From assembly GCA_022701365.1 (NCBI GenBank), contig JAKUHH010000150.1:186001-250000 (forward strand): a DNA stretch of 64,000 nucleotides. Reading direction: 5' to 3'. Below are positions 11,498 to 22,176 of the stretch, piece by piece. Position 1 is the first letter of the stretch; each line of letters opens with the position of its first letter. A program made the position numbers and the translations under genes. Below the pieces are notes generated by a model, which was given only the letters and a program-made list of their open reading frames with translations, was not told the origin of the DNA and searched no databases. This DNA is from Mycocentrospora acerina. Taxonomy: Eukaryota; Ascomycota; Dothideomycetes; Pleosporales.

Positions 11498-12511
11498 TCA
11501 TAAAGCAGCTACTACTGAGGTGCCTGCATTAGCCTTAAGGAAATGAACGATATCATCTAACTCCTCCGGTAGCTTCAACCAGTGCCCTTCTTGCTCCGCC
11601 CCTAAATACTCCTTCCACTCCACCTTTAATCCAACCTGCGTAACTACGCGCTCAACCTGTCGCCCGAGCTCAATGTCAACATATGCATCATCAACCCCAT
11701 GCCCTAGAAATACTGGTGTGGATAAAACTGGTTGGCAATCTTGCAGCTTTAAGTCATTCAAAAGTAGGGATCTTCTCACACCGAGCATGCTTGACACGAA
11801 TCCAGCGGCATCTTTCCTCTCTGTGCTGCTGTCCTCAGGTTCAACTACTACATCGTTTTTGTCGGTAAGAGTATCTACACTCTCCAAGCTGCCGGATGAG
11901 AAGAGCGCTTCGATCTCAGAAGCGAATGGTAGCCACATGCTTGCACCAATGAAAGCTCCGAGTCGTGGGTTGCGAATACTCGTGACGCTGTTGTCAACTT
12001 CCGCCGCCGAGAAGTGCGATAGCAGCGTCCACATCGCTACCGCGCCACCCTGACTGATACCTCCAAGGGCAACCCTCTCTGAGGCGCCATCGAGCAGCGC
12101 GATCTCGCCTTCTAGGATGGTGGCGATATGACGTACTGAGTCCGCGAGGCCCGAAACCTGAAGGTCTTGCCGCATCGTGGGGTCAGTGGGCAAGTGCACG
12201 TCAAACCATGTAGGCGTGGCCTCAGCGAAGACTACGTTCCAGAGAATTTTTGAGGAAGGGAAGACCCATCGCCAACCGGGCAATCGTTGCGATAGATTGG
12301 CGAAACTGGCTGTAGAGTGATTCGATAATACGGAGTCAGATAAATTGGAGTCGGATTCGGTATCGAAGAACTCTTCGGCGAACTCAGCTCCGGTGCTACC
12401 TCGGCCATGTAGAAGAACTACTGTATGGGTATGTTGTGAAATGGGTTCGATAATGTGAGTCAGACCGAAGGGCCTGCCTTTTATGCACGGTATTTTAGTT
12501 TCGTTGTCCAT
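11498..12511 (-). CDS. Acyl-protein thioesterase / phospholipase-carboxylesterase-like alpha/beta hydrolase
   Basis: A single exon of 337 residues. Near the N-terminus HTVVLLHGRGSTG gives the oxyanion-hole strand. The nucleophile elbow ALGGISQGGAVAMW lies at about residues 165-178 with Ser in G-x-S-x-G. The Asp of the triad is in VFLGHGVDDAYVD (about residue 275) and the His in AEQEGHWLKLPEELD (about residue 310). This arrangement matches APT1/abhydrolase_2 proteins, which remove palmitate from cytosolic proteins or hydrolyse small esters. At 337 residues it is longer than classical APT1 (about 230), mainly through an acidic insert around residues 45-65 and another around residues 210-240. 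Such longer forms are common in ascomycetes and their substrates are mostly unknown. There is no signal peptide, so it is probably cytosolic. Confidence 0.85.
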   Translation of the reverse strand: MDNETKIPCIKGRPFGLTHIIEPISQHTHTVVLLHGRGSTGAEFAEEFFDTESDSNLSDSVLSNHSTASFANLSQRLPGWRWVFPSSKILWNVVFAEATPTWFDVHLPTDPTMRQDLQVSGLADSVRHIATILEGEIALLDGASERVALGGISQGGAVAMWTLLSHFSAAEVDNSVTSIRNPRLGAFIGASMWLPFASEIEALFSSGSLESVDTLTDKNDVVVEPEDSSTERKDAAGFVSSMLGVRRSLLLNDLKLQDCQPVLSTPVFLGHGVDDAYVDIELGRQVERVVTQVGLKVEWKEYLGAEQEGHWLKLPEELDDIVHFLKANAGTSVVAAL

Positions 12512-14702
12512 TGTGTTAATACAATGCCCTAGTTGTCTCTGAAATTAATAATACGGTCCCTCGGTAAAGGCTAGTTGGGGCTTGCATTCACCGCCTTATT
12601 GGCGAGGCTGAGCTTAGTCAGTAGTTTAGGCTGTCAGGACCCAGTGTTCAACCCGAGTTCCAGAATTAATAAAAATGAATGGAGTAAGAGAGGAAATAGT
12701 GAGGAAAGAAAGCGATGTAAAAGTAGACTTCCATGACGTACCACAATACCAAGTGGTCTGAGATTTGTACCCTAACAACTGCGGGTGCGTTCGTAACATT
12801 TATAGCGTGACCTAACAACACCTTTTTACAAATTTACATGTAGCGACTTTTTGTTCATTCTAGCTACAGATGATGTGAACCAAAAATCGTAAGAACAGAT
12901 GTCAGACCCAATTATGCTACTGAAATCTCCCAAACTGAAGAAACTATCGTAGATGAAGGTGCTCTTGGCCCAAATTCAAGGGAAGAAAAAATCACATCAC
13001 TGATATCAAATAGAATTAAAAAAATTCCATCACTAGCAGATTTCAGCAGGAACCAGGCTAATAGGATTGTCTAGGGCAATTAACAAATAATAGGGCTTAG
13101 CTTAGGATCTGAGTAACACACTCATTAATCCAACCGCTAGACTTTCACAAAATGCAACGTAATTGTAAGACTCAAACTTATTCGCTTCAAAGAAGAAGGC
13201 GTACTACGGTGTGCCGGACAAGGTCACTTGCGTTCTCGATCAGACTGACTTTATCACGGTCATAATAGCCCGTCTAGCAAGTAGCTTACGATCATTTACG
13301 CGATAAGTTGGTCGATTCTATCTTTCATGATCTACATACAAGAACGTTACTACTGAGCGGTAAACTCACGATAAACACGTCGGCGATTGGAAATTTTCGA
13401 ATTGCAAAGACTAGACTTTAGATGAGCTTAGAAAAATATTATTGTAAGTTTTTTGACGCTCACTTAGGAACTTTTGACTATTTATAGCAATAAGAGCCCA
13501 TACTCACTCCACTTCTAGAACATCTGCAAAATTCAGAAAGGCCTACCAAGTGGTTCAACCCTCCGTTAGCGGTCACACGTAGGCAATTCTCGTGTGCTTA
13601 AATCAATAAGCCCGACAGATGAAACTCGAAGAAGTTGTGTATGGCAATTCAATGTAGTTCATTTCCAAGGCCTAATGTTGTATCAAGCTTCACAGGTGCA
13701 GTCTTGTTCCCATTAGGATTGCGATTTGCTATTATCACAGCTAAATTCCTACTCCGCCTCTCGTCGCTAGCCACTAGTAACGAAAACATCTAGCTGTCGA
13801 CAAGACAAAACGACGCACACGTACTAAGGTACCAAAAAGAAACGGCTTCGCCACATAAGACGAAAGTATCACATTTCGCTGCTGGTTTGATCAGATCCAT
13901 AGAGCTGCAAATAAAACGATGCATTATCACAAAAATGCACGAGAAACTCGAGTCAACACCAGTGACCAACGCAGCCGCCAACCAGCAAAGTTTGTGCAAG
14001 AGAAAGTTTAATCTCGAAATCATTGCAAACTAATGGGGTTGTGATGACTACGTCAAAATTTACTAACGATCCTAGGTTGTGTAACCCTTTTCGCAAAGAG
14101 TCAAGAGCAGAGCTAGAGTTACTCTACTTTCAAAAATATTAATCGTGACATCCGTTCTTTTTCCCACTTGTTGAGTTGTCAGAATGTTTCATTATAATGA
14201 ATTAAGCCAGACGCTCATTTAGGAAGAATCCATAAACGAAATAGCGAATTATTAGCGATCTAGTATGTGTACCAATGGGTTCTTTGAGTTGATGATGAAG
14301 AGGTGTTACGGCTTGTTAGCTTTCTACAACTGAAGAGGCTTTACACAACTGTGTTAATTTCATTCATAGCTATAGATGATGTTTTCTTTTCGTGTGGGCA
14401 CTTTGCAGATACCTAGCACAATAGATGTACAAAATGGTGCATTGGTTTAGTTTAAAGCAAAATCTTTAATATTTTTGCCTCTGTTCAGACAGGAACTGAG
14501 AATGCTCAGACCATGCCTAAGCCCTTTGCACAAGCAGTAGAGATTGATAAACTATAGCACAAGCAAATAACAACGATGGTGTAATCTTAATTTGTATTTT
14601 TTAAATATTTTTTCGTAATCATATAACTTTATCAGCATAAACTCTTAATTCAACAAGTCTGATTCCTTTGTCTCCTCTTATCTCCTCTTCACAATCACCG
14701 TT
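12512..14702. other. 2.2 kb without recognisable genes
   Basis: AT-rich, stop-rich sequence on both strands. The longest open frame, 13790-14023 on the minus strand, has no domain features and no homologue that I recognise. The composition suggests old decayed sequence. I see no terminal repeats and cannot name an element. Confidence 0.5.
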
Positions 14703-16164
14703 TTAAACCCTCTTCGTCGCTGACCAGAACTGCGTAACTGCCCATCATATCAGTAGATGTACTCAATCCTCATAAGAAAACAACAGGCACTCACCATAAG
14801 TGAACTTCAGTAATGTTTCCGGCTGCTCGGCATACAAGCTGTCGATATTCTTCCTTGACGAATGGTCTACGTCAAACCCAATCAGATCTGCCAGCTGGAG
14901 CACTTCCTCCGCGGAGAGCTGGAGAGCGGTATGAGTGCCCCATTTCAGCGCTGTACACACGTCAGCCTGAGTTCTGCGATGGACGGATAACAAGAAAAGT
15001 ATAAAGGTCAGTTGCTAGGGAAGAAAGGATAGTAACGTACGTCCAATATTGATCCATACTCCTCCAGGCTTCAGTAGCCGATGTATGTTGCTCAGGAAGT
15101 CAACCACGTTTTCGGAAATGTCGATGAAGAATAGCGTGGCGATGGCGTCAAACTCACCGTCCTGGGGGAACATCTCCAGGAAGTCGCCCTCGACGAGCTT
15201 AACGGCCTTGTTTGGCCAGTGGTCCGGCAATGTCAAGGCGGAGTAGCGCGAGGAGGGGTTAGCCTGATGCGTCCATTTAGTCACAAAGGGCTGCAGGACG
15301 TGCTGATGTAGCGAGCTCGTGTGATTCGTTAGGAGGTGGTAGGTCAGGATGGAGCTGAAGTCCAGCTCGTTAGCTGTAACATCGTACCCTATGTCGATGT
15401 TAGATGGCAATTTTCACTCAGAAGAGTAAGAGAGACGAACCGAGATCAGCGATATCGCTTGCGAGCCTGCCCATACCGCTTCCGGGTACGAGCACCTTCT
15501 TCCCTCTTCCATGCTCACCAAAATGTTGCTTGAGCCCATCCAGAACAGGCGGGAACACGGCCTGCCTCTCTTTTGCGCCCTGCGCGCTCCAATCTCGCGA
15601 AAGGTGTGAAAACGCTAGGTCCACAACTCCAAACTCGGCGTCTTCCTCGTCCTCCAGCGCTCGCGGGCCGGTGTGGTAATCCTGCCTCGCAATCTGCGCA
15701 ATCTGGTCCGAGAACCGGGCGTTCACCTCAATTCCCTTCCTAGCTTTTTCAAAGTGGGCAGGATAGTCAAGCTTATTACTCATCACCTTTTGCGCGGGCG
15801 TCTGCTTGGCATACCGCGCATGCTTCCGCTCGAGCACGTGATCGGCTAGGAGCGGATACTGCTCGAACGAGTTGATGCAGTGCGCCAGTCCATTGGGAAG
15901 GGAGGGGTATCTCCTCCTTCTGCCGCCTTCGGGTGCGCGCCCTGGCTTGGCGAAAGCTTGGAAGGCTTGTTTGGAGGTTGGCGCGGGAGGGCCGGCAAGC
16001 GGGGCGGTAAGGGCGCCGTGAAGGGCCTCGGCGCGCTCAGAGAGGGAGGAGAGGACAAGCGCAATGTCGGACAAGGAGGCGGAGCCACGAAGGGCGATAT
16101 AGAGGGGAAATACGCCACAAATAAGTAGACTGAGCAAGCGGGTGAAGAAGATGGAGGTGCGCAT
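14703..16164 (-). CDS. N2227-like (carnosine N-methyltransferase family) SAM methyltransferase, membrane-anchored
   Basis: Four exons (15441-16164, 15041-15388, 14795-14950, 14703-14737) join in frame to 420 residues. The N-terminus is a hydrophobic anchor (RLLSLLICGVFPLYIAL). The SAM-binding motif I is KKVLVPGSGMGRLASDIADLG, continuing across intron 1 into YDVTANELDFSSILTY, the N2227 signature (V-P-G-x-G-x-G-R-L-A, then N-E). Later motifs are KLVEGDFLEMF, FDAIATLFFIDIS and LLKPGGVWINIGPLKWG. The last exon gives VTQFWSATKRV, the usual family ending. The gene is divergent from the tyrosinase, sharing a 469-base promoter region, which suggests co-regulation. In this context it is a candidate N- or O-methylating enzyme for the RiPP product; that role is inferred. 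Carnosine methylation is the known activity of the animal relative. Confidence 0.85.
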
Positions 16165-16633
16165 CGCTGCTTCTGGCTACAGATGGAGGGTGGCTTCTTG
16201 GTATTAGTAGCATAAGAGGAGGGCCTCTGCCCTCCCCCGTTTCCTGACCGGTTGCCTAGCGTTGTTTTCAACTTGTCGCACTACTCTTACCGATCTTCGC
16301 CAATGTAAAAAGCCCTGCTGGTCTTTGCTTTGATTAGCCTTGCCGGGAGCTGCTATCATACATAGGCCCTTGTCGTAGGGCCTTCTATGCCCTGACATAC
16401 CCCTGCTAGCGTCCGATACAGCCGCGCTTAACGAGAAACGGAAAGAATAACGCCTTGTTTACAAGGGATCATCCCTGACGAAGATGTACATAGTCCCAAG
16501 CATACGGACCGAGTGCCTTGCTCTAACATACAACTACGCCGTAAGCTGGCGATCTTGACTTTTGCTTGTACTGCCACTATCGCGACCTCATCGCCTCTCT
16601 GTGCCTGCTCTCTGCTCCCTTGCTGACTGAACG
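16165..16633. promoter_or_regulatory. Divergent promoter region, methyltransferase / tyrosinase
   Basis: 469 bases between two divergent start codons inside the RiPP cluster, so both promoters lie here. A CT-rich leader-like tract (16566-16625) precedes the tyrosinase ATG. I do not recognise a specific regulator site. Confidence 0.45.
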
Positions 16634-17960
16634 ATGGCCATGGGCCGTCCAATTCTGCTCCTCTGCCTGCTCGCTGTCCTCACTAACGCCCAACTCTCCT
16701 ATGCGCACGAACGGAACGAGGCACAAGCACAAGAGTGCGGCAAGCTGCTGATACGCAAGGAATGGCGGACGTTGACAAATAGTGAAAAGGCTGGATGGGT
16801 GGGAGCTGTCAAGGTGCGCCCTCCTCCCTCCCGTGCTTCTAGGGAGCGCGTACGTTGCTGATACATAGTAGTGCTTGGCAAGCATACGACATGAACGGCT
16901 ATCATTCACGAAAGACCAGACGGTGCTTGAGGGCAGGAGGAGCCTGTACGATGACTTCTCTTACTCGCACGCGTCAGTGGAGCAAAGCGCACATGGAAAT
17001 GCTTACTTTTTGCCGTGGCGTGCGTTACATCCTCCCATGCCTTCTTCTTGCTTTTTCCCGCTCTCTCTTGCCCTTTCTTGTCTCTCTCGCATTTTCTCGT
17101 CCTACTCCTCCCCCAAGCACATATGCTTACGTGAGTGCAGACCGCTGGTTCACCTACCTATTCGACACCTCTCTCCGCCGCACTTGCGGGTACAGCGGGC
17201 CAACACCATACTGGGACTGGTCACGCGATCACGCAAACCTGTTCAACTCACCAGTATTTGAGGACTCTGCAGAGTACGGATTAGGCGGAACGGGGGACTG
17301 CGATTCCTCACACGAGGCTGACTGTACCGTCACCACCGGCGCTTTTGCCCCGTCCACCGGAGACTTTGAGCTTGCCTGGCCCATCCCCCACCGGCTGCGG
17401 AGGAATCTGACCCTCATAACCGGCTGGTACCCCAATGAATTGCCTCAAAACCGCACTCTTGGCCCGGAGTTTGTGCGCAACTCCACTGAGCAAACCACGG
17501 GTGACTTTTTTAGGTTCCAGTACGCAATGACACTAATGCACAACCACGTACACAACTTTGTTGGTGGTGACTTAGCAGGAGACTGCCCGAAGGACCTGCC
17601 AGAAAAGGATTGCCACGACATGGAAATGAGTTTCACACCCAATGACCCGCTATTTTGGCTTCATCATGCACAGCTTGACCGGCTGTGGAGTAAGGTGCGC
17701 TCTCAAACCCGATGCTACAGTACCATGTTGCAAACTTACTGATACGAGTTTGACAGTGGCAGCGCCACCACCCATCCAATTTCGCCGCCTTTTCCGGCAT
17801 GCCCATCAACACGCATAACATGACAGACCCGCGCTACAACTTCGAAGCGCACGCAGGCCACCATATGTCCTTTGATGTTCGGAGTGTGCCTATAGCGCCG
17901 AACATAGTTTTTGATACCGAGAGCTGGCCGTTGTGTTATCGGTATACGGATGAGGATTGA
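16634..17960 (+). CDS. Secreted tyrosinase (type-3 dicopper oxidase), UstQ-like
   Basis: Four exons (16634-16813, 16872-17019, 17141-17694, 17757-17960) join in frame to 361 residues. A signal peptide (MAMGRPILLLCLLAVLTNA) leads into the enzyme. The copper A site is spread over YDDFSYSHAS, QSAHGNAYFLPWH and RWFTYLFD; the third His is created across intron 2. The copper B site is MHNHVHNFVGG plus PLFWLHHAQLDRLW. Tyrosinases hydroxylate phenols or oxidise catechols. In ustiloxin-type clusters the UstQ homologue hydroxylates the Tyr ring or takes part in cyclisation. There is no long C-terminal extension, as is usual for the short secreted fungal type. It lies between the methyltransferase (divergent) and the UstYa gene (convergent), which supports a role in RiPP maturation in the secretory pathway. 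Several potential N-glycosylation sites (NRT, NST, NMT) are present. Confidence 0.9.
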
Positions 17961-18712
17961 CGGGCACTAGACTTGACTGATAGTATGTCTCGGGATTCTT
18001 GCTTGTACAGGACATGCAGAGGTGATCAATGTACCATAAAAATTCAGTCGTTTCGGAAAACACTAGTACCCAAGGATTGCAGGAGTGACAATCAATCGAT
18101 CGTCTCTCTTAAATTAGCGTCAAAATTTACACTCAACAAGTCAATCACGTAATGCAACGTGCGGATTAGCTGGTATGAAGTGGTAGATTTAGCTGAAACT
18201 AGTTAGATCAATGTAAGCACATACTAAAATACGCGATTAATATGTAGTATCGGTCAATTTCTCTATGAACGCTAGATTGTTGCTTCTATTAGCTCTTATC
18301 TGTTTTATCCCAAATGATTTAGTTTTATGGCGCCATGGTATGCATTGCAATCTTCGCTCTCGCGTGCGGCCCCACTCCAACCCCAGCGCCTGTCAACTAC
18401 GTGCAGCGAAAGCGTTGGCACTCGTAAGAGATGGCCGGTCCAGCTAGTCCAGCCACATTAGCGTCAAATTCACTCGAGTTGGAGTTCCACCCCGTCTTAT
18501 TCCCCACAGCCACTTCACTGACTAGTCGCCATTGGTAACGGGAAAAGGCAAGTGAGGTACCTTGTGCAGCTGCTTCTGCGCACATCATCACATGCTCTCC
18601 CACACACACAAAACGCAAATGATAATTGTGCAGGTCTCATGCAACGCATAAAGTTTGTTTCCGTTATGTTCTATGGCCTTATTTCCATCCCGCCCATCCT
18701 ATAGTCACCAAA
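17961..18712. other. Intergenic between convergent tyrosinase and UstYa genes
   Basis: About 750 bases of 3' flank for both genes. The open frame 18397-18618 on the minus strand has no recognisable features. Confidence 0.45.
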
Positions 18713-19397
18713 TCAACTAGACTCCTTCAGCCTCTCGTACATGTCTGGCGTCCACTGCTCATGCTTCTTCTCCATCCAATCATGCACCTGTCTCCAGTCG
18801 CGGCAGGTATGCACAGTTCCTGCGTCTGCAGCGACTGTATCCCCATTAGGCAGTTTCATACTCGAGCCGCCCGCCTCAAGGGTAGTGTCAGCGGCGCAGA
18901 GAATGCCTTGCCGTAGGTAATGGAAGCAGTGCGCCGTATGGTCTGACCCGTCGTCCCCGTTGACAAGCGTTGTGCGTATGTGATTAAGGCAATGCATCTG
19001 GTGCCACATGGACACTCCAAATGCAAAGTGCTCTTCGCCTAGAAAAACGAAGCCCTTACCGGGAGGGCGAATAGCATTCCATTCAGCCCAGGCGGGGATG
19101 CCTTCCAGCCCGTAGTGGGAGGGGTCGTCGTGGAAAGCGGCCTGGACGTTGCGGACCTTCAAGGGGAGCTCGCGAGGTCGGTCTCCAGTAAGGTAGGCTG
19201 CTGTGCATTAGCCATGAGCGTGAAGAGAAATTGGAATATGGCGCACTGTATTCACGTGTTCCACGCGTTAAGATACGGAGCGAGAAGAGGAAGGCGCCCA
19301 CATTCAGGGCGAGGCAGACGCCCAGCGATGCGAGCAGGCCGTACGAGAGGCCGCGGAGTTGGGGTGACAGGGACTTGGGGAGCATCTTGGTGTGCAT
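18713..19397 (-). CDS. UstYa-family (DUF3328) oxidative cyclase
   Basis: Two exons (19247-19397 and 18713-19200) give 212 residues; the intron has a 5' GTGCGC and ends CACAG. One transmembrane segment (GLLASLGVCLALNVGAFLFSLRI) anchors it with the catalytic part in the lumen. The two HxxHC metal-binding motifs of the family are present: MWHQMHCLNHIR at about residue 125 and HTAHCFHYLRQGILCAADTTLE at about residue 148. The end HTCRDWRQVHDWMEKKHEQW is typical of the subtype with the PAWAEWNAI segment. UstYa proteins carry out oxidative macrocyclisation of ribosomal peptides such as ustiloxin, phomopsin and asperipin. It is divergent from the repeat precursor gene, about 1 kb away. The ATG at 19385 is an alternative start four residues later. 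Known clusters often have two UstY genes; I find only this one. Confidence 0.9.
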
Positions 19398-20440
19398 CGA
19401 GGGTCGTAGAGAAAGATGACGAGATTGTTCAGCACCAAGAGCGGGCGAGCAGTGTTAACACATCTATGGCGATATCGGCTCTCACTTGGGTGGGCAAATA
19501 GCGCATTGTCTAGAAGAGCTTCGCCGTCTCTGAATGTGAAGCATGTCGTCAGAATCGTAGTGAGCGCCAGTATGCAGAGAAGCGCCGAAATGACGCATTG
19601 ATGCTTGTAAGCCTCCAAACGCCCAATTGTGCAAGGTTTCGGGATCACCCTCGGGGCCGTAAATGACTGGACCCTGCTTTCGGCTTCTTGTGGTTGGTTG
19701 CTCAAGATAAACGAGGTTCACGTGATTGACTATCGCGGCCCTTTTGCGGTCAGGACTAAGGAGGGTAGTCAGTAATCAGTAGGAAGTGAGGATCGAAGGA
19801 TCAAAGAATCTTGGTCACCGCATCGCAACAGATCAGTGCTTCATGCAACCGCAGGCCATGCCCATTGTACCGGACACGCTACGCTAGTCTCCACGAGAAC
19901 ATTCGCCAAACACGGAAGGCCCCGAAACGTTCTCATTAGATACTTACTGACCAAAGTTACTTCCCAAGGGTCCCCTTGACTACACTCTGGCACAAACCAA
20001 GCTTTCCGTACTGAATATACTCAATGCTTATCAAAATGTACCTTGTCAACTTTAGGCGCACACGCACAGTCGGGCCTATATGCTACCAGGACAAGTACGT
20101 AGGACAACAATGGCTCTTTTCACATCTGACCGCCTCATACACTAATCACATCAACCCTAAACCTTGTGCAATTGAAGTTACACGATGTCTATCAATCTCG
20201 GACTCACGTCGGTCCGCATACATGGTGTAAAACTCAACTGCGCTATAGCAATTCTTCACCGGCCTTGCCATTATCCATTCCGTAAATGGTCACTCTCCTA
20301 CGGATCGCAAAAGGTATTAATACTCAAGAGCAAGACGACTACAAACATCATCTCATCATCTCATCATCTCATCATCTTACCATCAAGTCTTCTCTTCTCC
20401 TCACTCAAGCAAAGCATTCACTTTCTGCCAAACTCCAATC
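19398..20440. promoter_or_regulatory. Divergent promoter region, UstYa / RiPP precursor
   Basis: 1,043 bases between divergent starts. Close to the precursor gene lie an AT-rich patch (20308-20324, reading AAAAGGTATTAATAC) that could serve as a TATA-type element, and a CATCTCAT-type short tandem repeat (about 20346-20385) in the presumed 5' leader. A minus-strand open frame at 19304-19705 encodes a hydrophobic stretch but has no ATG and is out of frame with UstYa. Confidence 0.45.
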
Positions 20441-21142
20441 ATGCAGTTCACCATCACCCTACTTAGCATCGCCAGCCTTGGCTTGAACGCCCTTCCCGTT
20501 CAGTCTGCAGCAGTCCCTGCCGCCAACTTGGCTCGCAGCACCGACGAGATTGCTAAGCGCCACGTCTACGGTGTAGATGCTGACGAGCTTGACAAACGCC
20601 ACGTCTACGGTGTAGATGCCGACGAGCTTGCCAAACGCCATGTCTATGGTGTTGACGCCGACGAGCTTGCCAAACGCCATGTCTACGGTGTCGATGCCGA
20701 CGAGTTGGCCAAGCGCCACGTCTACGGTGTTGACGCCGATGAGCTTGCCAAACGCCACGTCTACGGTGTTGACGCCGATGAGCTTACCAAACGCCACGTC
20801 TACGGTGTTGACGCCGATGAGCTTGCCAAACGCCATGTCTACGGCGTTGACGCTGACGAGTTGGCCAAGCGCCACGTCTACGGCGTTGACGCTGACGAGT
20901 TGGCCAAGCGCCACGTCTACGGCGTTGACGCTGACGAGTTGGCCAAGCGCCATGTCTACGGCGTTGACGCCGATGAGCTTGCCAAACGCCACGTCTACGG
21001 TGTCGATGCTGACGAGCTTGCCAAGCGTCACGTCTACGGTGTCGATGCCGATGAGCTTGCCAAGCGTCACGTCTATGGTGTTGATGCCGACGAGCTTGCC
21101 AAGCGCCATGTCTACGGCGTAGATGCTGACGAGACGGCATGA
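20441..21142 (+). CDS. Kexin-processed repeat RiPP precursor (dikaritin-type), 15 core repeats
   Basis: A single exon of 233 residues. Residues 1-22 are a signal peptide (MQFTITLLSIASLGLNALPVQSA). A short leader ends in EIAKR at residue 40. Then come 14 full 13-residue units HVYGVDADELAKR, with D or T replacing A before KR in two of them, and a final unit HVYGVDADETA without KR. Every unit is flanked by Lys-Arg, the site of the Golgi protease kexin, so each molecule would release about 15 near-identical peptides. This architecture (signal peptide, KR-separated repeats, UstYa neighbour) defines precursors of ustiloxin/phomopsin-type dikaritins. In each unit the Tyr and the Val two residues later have the spacing used for the Tyr-ether ring in ustiloxins. 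The mature core is probably YGVDAD or a close variant; trimming and cyclisation are inferred. The repeats differ at silent positions, so they are not an assembly collapse. Confidence 0.93.
   Translation: MQFTITLLSIASLGLNALPVQSAAVPAANLARSTDEIAKRHVYGVDADELDKRHVYGVDADELAKRHVYGVDADELAKRHVYGVDADELAKRHVYGVDADELAKRHVYGVDADELTKRHVYGVDADELAKRHVYGVDADELAKRHVYGVDADELAKRHVYGVDADELAKRHVYGVDADELAKRHVYGVDADELAKRHVYGVDADELAKRHVYGVDADELAKRHVYGVDADETA
20561..21139 (+). repeat. Tandem 39-bp repeat encoding the peptide cores
   Basis: Fourteen complete 39-base units and one partial 33-base unit run in phase with the reading frame. Differences between units are mostly third-position changes (GTC/GTT, GAC/GAT, GCC/GCT), while the YGVDADE codons never change meaning. 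This points to selection on the peptide. Adjacent runs of identical unit variants (for example around 20845-20955) suggest local unit duplication. Confidence 0.93.
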
Positions 21143-22176
21143 ATACAAAAGCATTAAAGACGAAACCCTACATTCCCACCGTCCGGCTACAGATAATCTA
21201 AGTGTAGCATGAACGAGCTCTAAAATTGTCATTGTTGTGTTCTTTAAGCAAGCGCCGCAATCTAACTTTCCGTCACTCTTTAAGCGTATGATTTAAGTAG
21301 TTTCGTAACTTAGCAGTACGCATATATAGACCGTGTCAATCAATCAGTAAATCGAGTACCTTTCTGCATCTACGTGTTTTATGTCCAATCTCTCTAAATC
21401 TTGCACAGCGCCCTAAACCCTGGCGCCTAAGACCCAATCCCTCTCCTCGTTGACGCTCTTCATGAGCAATATGTTGATCAGCTTCACGTCGATTGAGTAT
21501 TTGCTCCTCTGCTCGTGATTTCATGACTTCTTACTCCTGTACATGCTTCTTCTAATACGCTGCTTTTACTTTAATGCTGACTCGTTAGCCTTCTCGATGT
21601 TAGCTATGCAGTGTAAATCTATGTCGATCCTAGTCGAGCAAATACCTGACGATTATCTCCTCTTCGAGCCAGGTAAGCTCCTTAAAGTCGTGCCAGCAAT
21701 TGTGTCAGGCAGGTGTACCGGGGTTTCGCTCACAGATTTTTCATTCAAATACGAAACAGATGGCAGTAGCATTTCGATGATTACCTCAGATCTGATTAAA
21801 CTAAGAAAAGAGACAGCAAGCTGGTTCCTTAATTTTTCGAAACATAAAAAGATTCTTTTGAATTCAGCTATTGTACAGCAAAATGAGAAAGGGGCGCAAA
21901 TTTAGAAAGCTATGGCAAATTAGAAAGTGTATTCCTCCGATTATGTTCTCCTTTTGAAACTCTCTGTTCGGCGCGAAGAAGTTATAGCAGTAGATGACGC
22001 TGCACAGAGAAAATACTAAGAAGGAAAGCAAGGCTTTCTTCGTACACAAAAGTATCCTCGGATACATAGGCAGTGGGAAGACATAATGTGTTAGATGATG
22101 CCTTTAAATTTCAATGCTCGTTTATAAGAAATCCACACATGATAATTGCAGGACATGACAACTCTATATACTGTAT
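21143..22176. other. Intergenic, 1 kb
   Basis: 3' flank of the precursor and of the X325-like gene. The open frames here (for example 21543-21905 on the plus strand) show no domain, signal peptide or family pattern that I can recognise. Confidence 0.45.

Noticed and set aside
13790..14023. 77-codon open frame in the 12.5-14.7 kb gap
   Set aside because: No signal peptide, domain, splice partner or recognisable similarity; expected by chance.
19304..19705. Open frame with a hydrophobic stretch upstream of UstYa
   Set aside because: No ATG before the hydrophobic part, a stop just upstream, and no splice joins it in frame to the UstYa gene.
20561..21139. Regularly spaced repeats that could look like a CRISPR array
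   Set aside because: The repeats are directly adjacent, without spacers, and form one coding frame in a eukaryotic gene.
20459..21232. Long minus-strand open frames across the repeat precursor
   Set aside because: They are mirror frames of the 39-base repeat, with no ATG context or signal peptide; the plus strand has a perfect signal peptide and KR sites.
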